Positions 45,480 through 54,619 of a stretch of 64,000 nucleotides of DNA are shown here, in pieces. The position numbers and the translations under genes were made by a program. The notes under the pieces were generated by a model. That model was not told the DNA's origin. It saw only the letters and a program-made list of their open reading frames with translations, and searched no databases. Origin of the DNA: Sinorhizobium fredii USDA 257 (GTDB taxonomy: Bacteria; Pseudomonadota; Alphaproteobacteria; Rhizobiales; Rhizobiaceae); the NCBI RefSeq assembly GCF_000265205.3, contig NC_018000.1, positions 5,391,001-5,455,000 on the forward strand, read 5' to 3'. The stretch's first letter is position 1, and each line of letters opens with the position of its first letter.

Positions 45480-47129
45480 CTAGGTCTTCGCGGCAGCGCC
45501 CGGCCCCGCGGCGCGGCCGGAAAAGATGCAGCCACCCAGGAAGGTGCCTTCGAGAGCATTGTAGCCGTGCATGCCGCCGCCTCCGAACCCGGCGACTTCG
45601 CCGGCCGCATAAAGGCCCGGCACCGGCTCACCGGAAAGCTCCAGCACTTGGCCGGAGAGATTGGTCTGCAGCCCGCCGAGCGTCTTGCGCGTCAGGATAT
45701 GCAAGCGCACGGCGATCAGCGGGCCGGTCTTCGGGTCCAGGAGACGGTGCGGCCTGGCCGTCCGAAGCAACCGGTCGCCGCGATAGGCGCGGGCGCCGCG
45801 GATGGCAGTGACCTGCGCGTCCTTGGAAAACCGATTGTCGATTTCCCGGTCGCGCGCCTCGATCTGCGCCTTGAGATGGGTCACCGAAAGCCGGTTCTCG
45901 CCCGTCAGCCCGTTCATGGCCTCGACGAGATCCTCGAGCCGGTCCTTGACGATGAAGTCTTCACCCTTGTCCATGAAGGCCTGCACCGGGCCGGTCGGCC
46001 TGGCGCCGAGCCGCTTCAGGAGAAGCGCAATGCTCTTGCCCGTCAGATCCGGGTTCTGCTCCGAGCCCGAAAGGGCAAACTCCTTCTTGATGATTGCCCG
46101 CGTCAGGATGAACCAGCTGTAGTCGTGCCCGCTCTGGCGGATCGCGGCCAATGTCCCGAGCGTATCGAAGCCGGGCATTGCGGGCGCGGAAAAGCGGTTG
46201 CCATCGGCATCGCACCAGAAGGATGATGGGCCGGGCAGGATACGGATGCCATGGTCCGGCCAGATCGGATCGTAATTCCTGAGGCCCTCGGTATAGTGCC
46301 ACATGCGGTCGGCGTTGATGACCGAGCCGCGGGCTCGGCCCGCGATTTCGAGCATCCGGCCGTCGACATGATGCGGCACGCCGCTGACCATCGCGGCCGG
46401 CGGCTGGCCGAGCCGCTTGCGTGGCCAGTTGCGGCGCACCAGCTCGTGATTGCCGCCGATGCCGCCCGAACTGACGATCACCGCTCCCGCGGAGATCTCG
46501 AAATCGCCCACTTCGTCACGCGAGCTGCGCTGTCCGCGGCTGACCGGATCCTCCTTGAGGATCGCGCCGCGGGCGCCCGTCACGGCACCGTCCGTCGTCA
46601 CAAGCTCGTCGACGCGGTGGCGGAAGCGGAAACGGACGAGACCCCGGCTCTCCGCCTCGCGCGTCAGCCGGATGAAAGGCTCGAGTACGGCCGGGCCGGT
46701 GCCCCAGGTGATGTGGAAGCGGGGAACGGAATTGCCGTGGCCATGCGCGAGGCCGCCGCCGCGCTCCGCCCAACCGACGACCGGAAACCAGCGCATCCCG
46801 AGAGCATGCAGCCAGCGTCGTTTCTCACCGGCGGCAAAATCGAGATAGGCCTCGGCCCAGAGGCGCGGCCAGTGGTCCTCGGGTCGGTCGAACTGCGACG
46901 AGCCCATCCAGTCCTGTCCGGCCAGGTCCCGGCTGTCGCGGATGCCCATGCGCCGCTGCTCGGGACTGTCTATGAAGAAGAGACCGCCAAGCGACCAGAA
47001 AGCCTGGCCGCCGAGATTCTGCTCGCCCTCCTGGTCGAGAACGATCACCTTGCGGCCCCGCGCCGCCGCCTCCGACGCCGCCACGAGCCCGGCAAGGCCC
47101 GCACCGATGACCAGCACATCGCAATCCAT
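45480..47129 (-). CDS. FAD-binding dehydrogenase
   Basis: Flavoprotein of about 549 aa, similar in layout to fumarate-reductase/3-ketosteroid-dehydrogenase-like FAD-binding dehydrogenases. The dinucleotide motif DVLVIGAGLAGLVAASEAAARG starts at residue 3, and the cluster LGGQAFWSLGGLFF follows. The C-terminal FAD segment PVPGLYAAGEVAGFGGGGMHG closes the fold. No signal or haem motif is seen, so it is probably cytoplasmic; substrate unknown. ATG 47129 begins the conserved region. Confidence 0.88.
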   Translation of the reverse strand: MDCDVLVIGAGLAGLVAASEAAARGRKVIVLDQEGEQNLGGQAFWSLGGLFFIDSPEQRRMGIRDSRDLAGQDWMGSSQFDRPEDHWPRLWAEAYLDFAAGEKRRWLHALGMRWFPVVGWAERGGGLAHGHGNSVPRFHITWGTGPAVLEPFIRLTREAESRGLVRFRFRHRVDELVTTDGAVTGARGAILKEDPVSRGQRSSRDEVGDFEISAGAVIVSSGGIGGNHELVRRNWPRKRLGQPPAAMVSGVPHHVDGRMLEIAGRARGSVINADRMWHYTEGLRNYDPIWPDHGIRILPGPSSFWCDADGNRFSAPAMPGFDTLGTLAAIRQSGHDYSWFILTRAIIKKEFALSGSEQNPDLTGKSIALLLKRLGARPTGPVQAFMDKGEDFIVKDRLEDLVEAMNGLTGENRLSVTHLKAQIEARDREIDNRFSKDAQVTAIRGARAYRGDRLLRTARPHRLLDPKTGPLIAVRLHILTRKTLGGLQTNLSGQVLELSGEPVPGLYAAGEVAGFGGGGMHGYNALEGTFLGGCIFSGRAAGPGAAAKT

Positions 47130-47207
47130 TACAGCCGCCCTCCCCCCCAAAATTCCCCGACGACTCTTACGCAGACGTCAAGGTCAATTCAAGCGGGGCG
47201 TGCTCGC

Positions 47208-48239
47208 CTATTTTTCGGTCAGCTTGAGTTCGATGCGCCGATTCTGCGCCCGCGCATCCAGGCTCTCCCCGGGCGCGATGGGCTGGAACTCGCCGAATCC
47301 CGCCGCCACCAGGCGGTCGGCTGGAACACCCTTGGAGATCAGGAATTTGACGACCGAAGTGGCGCGAGCCGAAGACAGTTCCCAATTGTCGGCGAAGCGG
47401 CCGGTGCCGGAGAGTTGCACATTGTCCGTGTGGCCGTCGACGCGCAGCACCCAATTGATCTCCGCCGGGATTTCCTTGGCAAGGTCGAGCAGCGCGGCGG
47501 CGAGCTTGGCCATCTCCCCCTCGCCCTCCGGGTTCAGGTCGCTGCTGCCCGAGGAGAAGAGCACTTCCGACTGGAAGACGAAACGGTCGCCGACGATGCG
47601 GATATTTTCGCGATCCGAGAGGATTTCACGCAAGCGCCCGAAAAAGTCCGACCGATAGCGGTTGAGTTCCTGGACACGCTGGGCAAGCGCGACGTTCAGC
47701 CGACGACCAAGATCGGCGATCTTGGCCTGCGACGCCTGGTCCTTCGTCTCGGAAGCCTGCAAGGCGCCCTCTATGGCGGCGATCTGGCTGCGCAGCGCGG
47801 CGATCTGCTGGTTCAACAGCTCGATCTGGCTCATCGCCCGGGAGCTGATCTGCCGTTCGTTCTCGAGTTCCGAACCCAGCCGGCCGATCTTCTGGTCGGC
47901 GACATCGGCGCTGCCGGCCCCCTGGTCGAGCAGGGACTGCAGGCGTGATCGCTCGCCTTCCGAGGTCGCAAGCGACGCCTGCAGATTGGCAAGCGAGTCT
48001 TCAAGGTCCTGCTTGCCGCTCTTTTCGAGAGCCAGGAGCTGGGTGAGTTCGTTGATCTGGCTGTTCAGGCGGTTCAGCACCTCGTCCTTGCCGCTGATCT
48101 CCCGCCCCATCAGGAACTGCGCGGTGACGAAGACGCTAAGCAGGAACATGATTGCCATGAGCAAGGTCGAAAGCGCGTCGACGAAGCCCGGCCAGTAATT
48201 GATCGTCCGCGGAGTGCGGCCCCTTCGCGCAAGCGCCAT
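47208..48239 (-). CDS. MotB/OmpA-like peptidoglycan-binding motor subunit
   Basis: 343-aa inner-membrane protein. One transmembrane helix (about 15-40, PGFVDALSTLLMAIMFLLSV) contains Asp21 at the position of the ion-carrying Asp of MotB. A long coiled coil follows (about 50-200), then an OmpA/MotB peptidoglycan-binding domain (about 220-343: VLFSSGSSDL, RVDGHTDNVQLSG, NRRIELKL). With the MotA/TolQ-like partner 3 bases upstream it should form an ion-driven motor anchored to peptidoglycan. No flagellar gene is near, so the role is not motility. It differs from TolR by the OmpA domain. Confidence 0.85.
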   Translation of the reverse strand: MALARRGRTPRTINYWPGFVDALSTLLMAIMFLLSVFVTAQFLMGREISGKDEVLNRLNSQINELTQLLALEKSGKQDLEDSLANLQASLATSEGERSRLQSLLDQGAGSADVADQKIGRLGSELENERQISSRAMSQIELLNQQIAALRSQIAAIEGALQASETKDQASQAKIADLGRRLNVALAQRVQELNRYRSDFFGRLREILSDRENIRIVGDRFVFQSEVLFSSGSSDLNPEGEGEMAKLAAALLDLAKEIPAEINWVLRVDGHTDNVQLSGTGRFADNWELSSARATSVVKFLISKGVPADRLVAAGFGEFQPIAPGESLDARAQNRRIELKLTEK

Positions 48240-48242
48240 GGA

Positions 48243-49349
48243 TCAGTCACCCCCGCTTTCGTCCGCATGGCTGAGCTTCGCCTGCGTGCCGGTCCTCTCG
48301 CTATTCACCGAGATCCTGTCGGCCTGACCGATGCGTGAGGTCAGTCGGTCGAGCGTCTTGCGCATCGACTTGGCCTCCTCCTGCTGCGCCTCGATCCAAT
48401 CGCGCAGCATCTGCTGCTCGCCGCGCATGTTCTTGACAAGACCCTGGATGCCTTCGGCGAGGCTCGCCATCGCCGCCGCGGTGCGCTGATTGACGCCGCC
48501 GTCATGCGCGAGGCGGGAGAGCTGGTCGGTCAGGCGCCGCATTTCCTCCGCCGGTGCGCCACCGGTCGTCTCGATCGGCGACGAAAACCCGGAGCCGACA
48601 TCGGTCACCGATGAAAGCCAGTTTTCAAGCTCCGTGTAGAAGCGGTTCTGCGCGCGGCCAGCCTGGAGATCGAGGAAGCCGAGGATCAGCGAACCGGACA
48701 GCCCGAACAGCGAGGCCGAGAAGGCCGTGCCCATGCCGGTCAGCGGCGCCGACAGGCCGCTCTTCAGCGAACTCAGGAGGTCCTCAGTCGTGCCAGAACC
48801 GGCATCCAGCGATTGTATGACGGTATTGATCGAGCCGATCGTCCCGAGGAGGCCCCAGAAGGTACCGAGCAGACCGAGAAAGACCAGAAGGCCGGCGAGA
48901 TAACGCGTGATGTCGCGCGATTCGTCGAGGCGGGCGGCGATGGAATCGAGAATCGAGCGGAGCGCGATCGTCGAGATTGCCGTCGTCTGGCGCCCACCGA
49001 TCAGCGACCGCATCGGCGCAAGCAGGACCGGGTCGCGTCCGACCTTGTCGGCACTGCCGGCGGCGCGGAACGAGTTGAACCAGCGTACTTCCGGCCTGAG
49101 GCCGAGCACGTGGTTGAACGCCAGCAGAATGCCGATCCCCAGCACGCCGAGGATCAGCCCGTTGAGACCGGGATTGCCACCAAAGGCCTCGCGCGCCTGC
49201 CGGAAGAGGATCGCCGCGACAAAACCGACGATGATCAGGAAGATGACCATCGTCCAGAAATAAGGCATCGGGCTCGAAAGCTTGTGCGGATTATAGTTCT
49301 CCTCCGCCACTTCCTGCCCACGCCAGCCGGACAGACTCAGTTTCGTCAT
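48243..49349 (-). CDS. MotA/TolQ/ExbB-like motor stator protein
   Basis: 368-aa inner-membrane protein with about four hydrophobic segments (about 28-48, 58-82, 150-178, 190-222). The third contains GLLVFLGLLGTFWGLLGTIGSINTV and the fourth LTGMGTAFSASLFGLSGSLILG, both typical of the MotA/TolQ/ExbB proton-channel family. A long helical cytoplasmic tail follows (about 240-368). ATG 49349 begins MTKLSLSGWRGQE; earlier in-frame codons look random. It is coupled to the MotB/OmpA-like gene. The pair resembles the ZorA/ZorB motor half of Zorya defence, but no ZorC, D or E neighbours occur. Confidence 0.83.
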   Translation of the reverse strand: MTKLSLSGWRGQEVAEENYNPHKLSSPMPYFWTMVIFLIIVGFVAAILFRQAREAFGGNPGLNGLILGVLGIGILLAFNHVLGLRPEVRWFNSFRAAGSADKVGRDPVLLAPMRSLIGGRQTTAISTIALRSILDSIAARLDESRDITRYLAGLLVFLGLLGTFWGLLGTIGSINTVIQSLDAGSGTTEDLLSSLKSGLSAPLTGMGTAFSASLFGLSGSLILGFLDLQAGRAQNRFYTELENWLSSVTDVGSGFSSPIETTGGAPAEEMRRLTDQLSRLAHDGGVNQRTAAAMASLAEGIQGLVKNMRGEQQMLRDWIEAQQEEAKSMRKTLDRLTSRIGQADRISVNSERTGTQAKLSHADESGGD

Positions 49350-49691
49350 GCCTTTGCCAATCTCCCGGTTTGCGGCATTACACTCGCGCCTGTCCGCACA
49401 GGCGGCGGTTGCTGCAACTCTTTGAACTAGCGCATCATTCTCGAAATCAACAGCGATCTTGAACGAACGATGCCGCCGATGGCCGGAGACCATCCCTATC
49501 GGCCCGGAGCCTAGTGGAACTTTGCGCCAAATTGAAGGGAAAACGGAAGCGCGGCGCAGGAATGCTTTCGGTCGCTTCCATCAGTCGGCCGCAGCAGCCC
49601 CAAGGCGCAGATATGTTCGAGTCCAATGCCTTAGAGGGAAATGCGGGCACAAGCCGCCCGCATTTCTCGGCTTCCGGCCAGCTTCCGGGGA
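49350..49691. other. Intergenic region upstream of the motor pair
   Basis: 342 bases without a convincing gene. It carries the promoter of the motor genes (minus strand) and, near 49640, the terminator of the suhB-like gene. No other structure stood out. Confidence 0.4.
49638..49666 (-). terminator. Terminator of the suhB-like gene
   Basis: Stem GAAATGCGGGC / GCCCGCATTTC with a 7-base loop, 26 bases past the stop; weak T content downstream. Confidence 0.7.
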
Positions 49692-50492
49692 CTACTTCGT
49701 CGGAACCGGGCGGTGGATGACGTCGCGCAGCGCCTTGGCGATATACTCGTTTCCGCAGATGATCGAGCCGTCTTCGATCGGCTTGCTCCCGCCGTCGATG
49801 TCGGTCACCCAGCCGCCGGCCTCGCGGATGAGCAGAACCCCGGCGGCGATGTCCCAGGCGGCAAGGTCACGCTCCCAGAAACCGTCGAAGCGACCGGCGG
49901 CCACATAGCCGAGGTCGAGCGAGGCGGAGCCGAAGCGGCGGATGCCGGCGACCTCGCCCATGACGTGGCGAAGTTCGACGAGATATTTGCCGTGATTGCC
50001 GCGGCCGAGATGCGGCGTGCCCGTGGCGATCACCGCATCGGAAAGGGCCTTGCGGGCGCCGACGCGCAGGCGCCGGTCGTTCAGGAAGGCGCCGCCGCCG
50101 CGCTCGGCGGTGTAGAGTTCGTCGGTTGCCGGATTGAAAACGACCGCGCCGACGATTTCTCCCTGGCGCTCCAGTGCGATCGATATGGCAAAATGCGGAA
50201 GGCCGTGGAGAAAATTGGTGGTCCCGTCGAGCGGATCGACGATCCAGCGATGGGCGCCGTCGGTCCCCTTGATTTCCTCGCCTTCCTCGCCGAGGAAGCC
50301 ATAGGTCGGGCGAGCCTTCAGGAGTTCCTCGCGGATGATCCGCTCGGCCTTGCGGTCGGCCTGGGAAACGTAGTCGCTCGGCCCCTTCAAGGAAACCTGC
50401 AGGTTCTGTACTTCGCCGAAATCGCGCGCCAGCGACTTGCCGGCCTTGAAGGCCGCCTGGACCATGACGTTGAGAAGGGCAGAACGGGCCAT
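49692..50492 (-). CDS. suhB: Inositol-monophosphatase family protein (SuhB-like)
   Basis: Magnesium-dependent phosphatase of 266 aa that hydrolyses inositol-1-phosphate and related compounds; E. coli SuhB also acts with RNA polymerase Nus factors. Metal-binding motifs FLGEEGEE, WIVDPLDGTTNFLHG and the C-terminal WDIAAGVLLIREAGG are all present. ATG 50492 starts the conserved MARSALLNVMVQAA. It follows the Sel1-repeat gene after a 246-base gap in the same direction. Confidence 0.92.
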   Translation of the reverse strand: MARSALLNVMVQAAFKAGKSLARDFGEVQNLQVSLKGPSDYVSQADRKAERIIREELLKARPTYGFLGEEGEEIKGTDGAHRWIVDPLDGTTNFLHGLPHFAISIALERQGEIVGAVVFNPATDELYTAERGGGAFLNDRRLRVGARKALSDAVIATGTPHLGRGNHGKYLVELRHVMGEVAGIRRFGSASLDLGYVAAGRFDGFWERDLAAWDIAAGVLLIREAGGWVTDIDGGSKPIEDGSIICGNEYIAKALRDVIHRPVPTK

Positions 50493-50738
50493 TGGGGCAA
50501 TCCTCTGAAAGCGAAGGCCAGCCGAGAATCTCGACTGGACATTGAACCTGCTGACGGTCCGCCCATGCGAAGGGTCGGCGAAGAGACGCAACCGTCGTCA
50601 AAAAACCGAGTGAGAAGTCACTCCGCCCGCGGGATCGATTGAACGAGGGCCGCGGACAAAACCGGGGCTTCAAGACCACAAAATCCCCGAAAGTTCAAGC
50701 GAAATAGATCGCCCCATCGATTGAGGTCCACCGCCAGG

Positions 50739-51881
50739 TCAGGATGAGCGGAACTTGTTCGCCGCGGCCAGCGCCGATTTCTGCTGGCTGTCGTTGAGAC
50801 CCAGGTAGAAGTCCTCGAGCGCATCGTCCTTGAGCCCTGCTCGGCGCGACAGCACGTACCACTTCGCCGCCTCGACCGGATCGGGTCGCGTGCCGATGGC
50901 GTTGACGAGGAGATGGGCAAGCCGATTCTGCGCGACGACATTGCCGCCCTCGGCGGCGCGCTTCATCCAGGCAAAGCCCTCGTCGAGGTTGCGGTCGCCG
51001 CCGATCCCCTCGATCAACCAGATCGCCATGTCGAGCTGCGCCGTGTCGTAGCCGGCGCGCGCCGCCCGGGCCAGCCATTCGCGTGCACGCGCCCGCTTGC
51101 CGTCGTCGATGCCTTCGACATTGAGATAGATCTGCGACAGCGCATATTGCGCATCGGCGATGCCTTGCTCTGCGGCTTTCTCGTAATAGGGCATCGCCGC
51201 CTTCAGCCCTTTCTGACCCGGCATGTCGGCGACGAGCGTCTGCCCATAGTTGAACTGGGCGGCCGCATTGCCGAGATCGGCGGCCTTCTTCATCAGTTCG
51301 TCGGCGCTCTTGCGGTCGCGCTTGACGTAGCGTCCCTCCATCAGGATCAGCGCATATTTGAACATCGCCGCGGGATCGCCGTTATTCGCCGCCTGACCGT
51401 ACCAGAAAGCCGCATCCTTGCGGTTGCGCACGACCCCGAGGCCCTGCTCGAGGATCGATGCGACCAGCGTCTGGGCGGCCGGATCGCCGAGTTGGGCGCG
51501 CGGCAGCGCGAGGTCCATCGCGGTCAGGTAGTAGCCGCGCTGGAAGGCTCCATAGGCCTCGTCCACCTTGCCGGCAAACGGCTTTTCGGCCGGAAGCGCC
51601 GGAAGTTCGGCGCCCATACGATCGATGACATTGACGCCGCCGGACGGCTTTTCCTCTCCGGTCTTGGGCTTGGCACCCGTATCGCTCTTCGCCGGCTTTT
51701 CGGCACCTTCCGGGAGCGCCGCGCCGTTATACGGGGTGATCCGGCCGCGTTTCGAGACGATGCCCTCATCCGCCGGCGCAGGAGACGGCGGCTGTTCGGC
51801 GCGAGCCGGCAAGGCGGCCAGAACCGTGGCGACAGCAAGGATCGCGACACGTCTCGATTTCAGGGAGAAGCGGCTCAACAT
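50739..51881 (-). CDS. Exported Sel1-like TPR repeat protein
   Basis: 380-aa protein with a Sec signal peptide (RRVAILAVATVLAALPARA, residues about 11-28) and a Pro/Lys-rich linker. At least five Sel1-type repeats follow (about 125-350), such as ALILMEGRYVKRDRKSADEL and AQFNYGQTLVADMPGQKGLK. Such periplasmic repeats mediate protein contacts; a specific partner is unknown. ATG 51881 is used; a GTG six bases earlier is possible. It begins nine bases after the ThiE-like gene stop, probably one operon. Confidence 0.9.
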   Translation of the reverse strand: MLSRFSLKSRRVAILAVATVLAALPARAEQPPSPAPADEGIVSKRGRITPYNGAALPEGAEKPAKSDTGAKPKTGEEKPSGGVNVIDRMGAELPALPAEKPFAGKVDEAYGAFQRGYYLTAMDLALPRAQLGDPAAQTLVASILEQGLGVVRNRKDAAFWYGQAANNGDPAAMFKYALILMEGRYVKRDRKSADELMKKAADLGNAAAQFNYGQTLVADMPGQKGLKAAMPYYEKAAEQGIADAQYALSQIYLNVEGIDDGKRARAREWLARAARAGYDTAQLDMAIWLIEGIGGDRNLDEGFAWMKRAAEGGNVVAQNRLAHLLVNAIGTRPDPVEAAKWYVLSRRAGLKDDALEDFYLGLNDSQQKSALAAANKFRSS

Positions 51882-51890
51882 GGCCACGTC

Positions 51891-52544
51891 TTAATCTTCA
51901 AACCGTGGCGCTTTTTCGTCAAGCAAGGCGTTGACGGCGGCAACCACGGAGGGCGCCTGACCCGGCTCGGCGAAGACGGCGATGCGAAGCGCGACGAACT
52001 CGGCCCCGGTCTCGGCCACCGCAAGCGCCGATTGCATGTCGGTTCCGCCCATCACGATGCAAGGAATCTCGATCATCGACGCCCACCATTCCGCCAGAGC
52101 CAGGTTCTTCGGGTGCGCCTCCGGCTTGATGTCGCCATCGCTGCGGCCGAAGAACACGTAGTCCGGCCGAAGCTCGCCGATTGCGAGCGCATGGTGGCGG
52201 TCGGTTGCATTGCCGCCGCCGACGATCATCTTCGGCGTATGCCGCTCAATCGCCTCGGCAAGCACATCCGCCCCGGCCGCAATATGAAGGCCATCCGCTT
52301 TGGCGCGACCGGCAACGCGCGTATCGCCCTCGATGAGCGCCGCGGCGCCTGCCTTCTGAATCACCGGCACCAGCGCTTCGGCGTGCCTTTGGAAATCCGT
52401 CTCGTTGAGTCCGTATTGCGGAACGATGACGGATGCCACGTCGCCGCCCTTGAGCGCATCGGCAAGTACCGTCGAGCGTTCGGCGGCGTTCGGCATATCG
52501 GGCGCGATCAGCACGAGGCGGCAGCGGTTTTCTATGGTGTTCAT
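51891..52544 (-). CDS. Thiamine-phosphate-synthase-like protein
   Basis: 217-aa TIM-barrel protein of the ThiE/TenI family. Motifs include LIAPDMPNAAER, ALIEGDTRVAGRAKADGLHI, DYVFFGRSDGDIKPEAHP and IVMGGTDMQSALAVAETGAEFVAL, at the places of the pyrophosphate-binding loops of ThiE. The canonical catalytic Ser and pyrophosphate motifs are changed, so it may be a divergent ThiE or a TenI-like aminase. No other thiamine genes are adjacent. Confidence 0.78.
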   Translation of the reverse strand: MNTIENRCRLVLIAPDMPNAAERSTVLADALKGGDVASVIVPQYGLNETDFQRHAEALVPVIQKAGAAALIEGDTRVAGRAKADGLHIAAGADVLAEAIERHTPKMIVGGGNATDRHHALAIGELRPDYVFFGRSDGDIKPEAHPKNLALAEWWASMIEIPCIVMGGTDMQSALAVAETGAEFVALRIAVFAEPGQAPSVVAAVNALLDEKAPRFED

Positions 52545-52646
52545 TCGTCCGTTCCTGGCGAAGCCCTTTCGAGGGCGGAAATCCGCTACTCGATTTCATT
52601 CGGGAAAACCGATAGACGGAGATGACCAAAGGATCAACCGCCGCTC

Positions 52647-53426
52647 ATGCTTCCCGATCTCGACTTCTATCTCGTCGCCGTCCCGGCAGTCCTGCTCGTT
52701 GGCCTTAGCAAGGGAGGCATGGGAGAAGCGCTGTCGCTGATGGGCGTTCCGATCCTCTCCATGGCGGTCTCGCCCGTCCAGGCGGCGGCATTGCTTTTGC
52801 CGATCCTCATCGCCATGGACATTGTCTCGCTGTGGATCTGGCGCAAGCACGGCGACCGGAAAACGCTCACCATGCTCCTACCCGGTGCGATCGCCGGCAT
52901 TGCCATCGGCTGGGCGACCTCCGCCTATGTGCCGCGCGACGCGCTGCGGCTGATCATCGGCGCCATCACTATCGTGTTCGTGCTGCGCTACGTTTACACG
53001 GTCTGGAGGAGCCGCAGCGGCGCGGCCATCCTTCCCAAACAGCATCGTCTCGGTCCTGCCGCGCTATGGGGAAGCTTCGCCGGATATGGCAGCTTCGTCG
53101 CCCATGCCGGCGGGCCGCCATTCCAGATCTACGCCCTGCCGCTGAAGCTTGACCCGCGCGAATATACCGGCACCATCGTGCGCTTCTTCGCAACGCTCAA
53201 TGCCGTCAAGCTCATTCCCTATTTCGCGCTCGGGCAACTCGACACCAGCAATCTCACGACATCGGCGACGCTCTTTCCCCTGGCGATGGTCGCGACGGCC
53301 TGCGGCGCCTGGATCGTCCGCAGAATGAAGCCTCAGGTGTTTTACCCCTTCATGTACACGATGGCCTTCTTCGCCGGATCGAGACTCGTCTGGGAGGGGC
53401 TCACCAGCCTTCTGTCCGGCGGCTGA
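52647..53426 (+). CDS. TauE/SafE family membrane permease
   Basis: 259-aa inner-membrane protein with about eight hydrophobic helices, matching the TauE/SafE sulfite/anion exporter family (VPAVLLVGLSKGGMGEALSLMGVPIL at the start and FAGYGSFVAHAGGPPFQIYALPLKL in the middle). Family members move sulfite, sulfoacetate or related organic anions; the substrate here is not known. It stands alone, divergent from the ThiE-like gene. Confidence 0.9.
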   Translation: MLPDLDFYLVAVPAVLLVGLSKGGMGEALSLMGVPILSMAVSPVQAAALLLPILIAMDIVSLWIWRKHGDRKTLTMLLPGAIAGIAIGWATSAYVPRDALRLIIGAITIVFVLRYVYTVWRSRSGAAILPKQHRLGPAALWGSFAGYGSFVAHAGGPPFQIYALPLKLDPREYTGTIVRFFATLNAVKLIPYFALGQLDTSNLTTSATLFPLAMVATACGAWIVRRMKPQVFYPFMYTMAFFAGSRLVWEGLTSLLSGG

Positions 53427-53570
53427 CGCCCTCCTGCAACTCCAAGCGAGAGGGCTGTCTCCGGGCTTCTGCAGCGCAGAACGTCACCACCGGATGCTGC
53501 AAGGCAATACGGATTATCGCAATGCACAATTTTCTTGCCGCTCGCAGCGAATTCGCTTAACGTCCTGGTC

Positions 53571-53831
53571 ATGACGATCGCGGACCCATTCGATGCCATC
53601 GCGGATCCGAACCGGCGTTACTTGCTGGAGGAACTGCGACGCGCCCCCAAGACTGTCAACGAACTCGCCGAGGGGCTGCCGATCAGCCGGCCGGCGGTGT
53701 CGCAGCATTTGAAGGCGCTGCTCGATTGCAATCTCGTATCGGTGTCGACGAGCGGCACCAGGCGCATCTACGCCATCCACAGACCCGGCTTCGATCACCT
53801 CAATCTATGGCTCGACCAGTTCTGGTCCTGA
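53571..53831 (+). CDS. ArsR-family transcriptional regulator
   Basis: 86-aa winged-helix repressor. The DNA-binding core (DPNRRYLLEELRRAPKTVNE and LPISRPAVSQHLKALLDCNLV, residues about 8-50) is clear. No Cys-rich metal site is visible, so it belongs to the non-metal-sensing ArsR group, similar to regulators paired with SRPBCC genes. No such partner gene follows. ATG 53571 starts the conserved domain. Confidence 0.9.
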   Translation: MTIADPFDAIADPNRRYLLEELRRAPKTVNELAEGLPISRPAVSQHLKALLDCNLVSVSTSGTRRIYAIHRPGFDHLNLWLDQFWS

Positions 53832-54013
53832 CGAGTTGAATCCGCTGTTCGTTCCCGCCGCGGCTGGGTGAAAGTAATCGCCCGGATCCCTCGACCGGGC
53901 CGTGAGCCTGGTCGAGCGATCCGTCAGTCATGGGGATTGTTTTTGACCTTAGTCGCGTCATCTCGTCTCAACGAAACGACGCCTCCCGAGAACGCGGGAA
54001 ATACCGTTCACAA

Positions 54014-54187
54014 TCAGTGTGTCGAGGAACGGAGTCTTTCGATTTCGTCCTTGATGCGCAGCTTCCGCCGCTTGAGCTCGCTGATCAACTCGTCCTCACA
54101 GGAGGGAGAATTGAGGGCTTCATGCAGCTCCTGTTCCAGGGCGCCATGTTTTTTCTCAAGCGTTGCAAGATGAGCCTCAATGGTCAT
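54014..54187 (-). CDS. YdcH family (DUF465) small protein
   Basis: 57-aa coiled-coil protein of the DUF465/YdcH family: IEAHLATLEKKHGALEQELH followed by LISELKRRKLRIKDEIERL. Function unknown; such proteins are abundant in proteobacteria. ATG 54187 has GGAAGGGA upstream. A second family member lies about 210 bases away on the opposite strand. Confidence 0.85.
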   Translation of the reverse strand: MTIEAHLATLEKKHGALEQELHEALNSPSCEDELISELKRRKLRIKDEIERLRSSTH

Positions 54188-54398
54188 TGGCAGTCCCTTC
54201 CTTTTGCTTGCATCCGGCACGCAAATGCCGGATGTTCCATGGTTGTAACCTTACTAGTGTGCCATGCCATTTTTCATTTGTCGAAGGCGAAATGATGACG
54301 TCGGATAACTTCCCGTCACCGCCCAAGATGTGCTAGAGCGGCGCAGGAAATTCCGGATCGCGGCGTGAATGCGGTCGGGCTTATGGGGATCGTTTTGC

Positions 54399-54602
54399 AT
54401 GCCGGACCAGGACCAGGCCGAACTCAGACTGACCATAGCGCGCCTGAGGCAGGAGCATGAAGACTACGATGTTGCCATCAATGCCATGATCGAGACCGGC
54501 TGCGACGCGCTGCGCATCCAGCGCATGAAAAAGAAGAAGCTGGCCATCAAGGACAAGATCAGCAAGATCGAAGACCAGATCATCCCCGACATTATTGCCT
54601 GA
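54399..54602 (+). CDS. YdcH family (DUF465) small protein, second copy
   Basis: 67-aa coiled-coil protein with the same DUF465 pattern ([20 protein letters not shown] and [20 protein letters not shown]). It is divergent from the first copy and lies 17 bases upstream of purE, so it is probably the first gene of the purEK transcript. Function unknown. Confidence 0.85.
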   Translation: MPDQDQAELRLTIARLRQEHEDYDVAINAMIETGCDALRIQRMKKKKLAIKDKISKIEDQIIPDIIA

Positions 54603-54619
54603 TACGGACCCTGACAGAC

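Noticed and set aside
47208..49349. Zorya-type phage defence system
   Set aside because: Only a ZorA/ZorB-like motor pair is present; no ZorC, ZorD or ZorE genes adjoin, and the flanking genes are ordinary metabolism.
49447..49650. 67-codon minus-strand frame in the gap upstream of the motor genes
   Set aside because: No ribosome site, no recognisable composition or homology; it overlaps the suhB-like terminator.
50493..50738. suhB RNA motif expected near a suhB gene
   Set aside because: The gap upstream of the suhB-like gene shows no strong terminator hairpin or conserved structure by eye; a covariance search would be needed to claim it.
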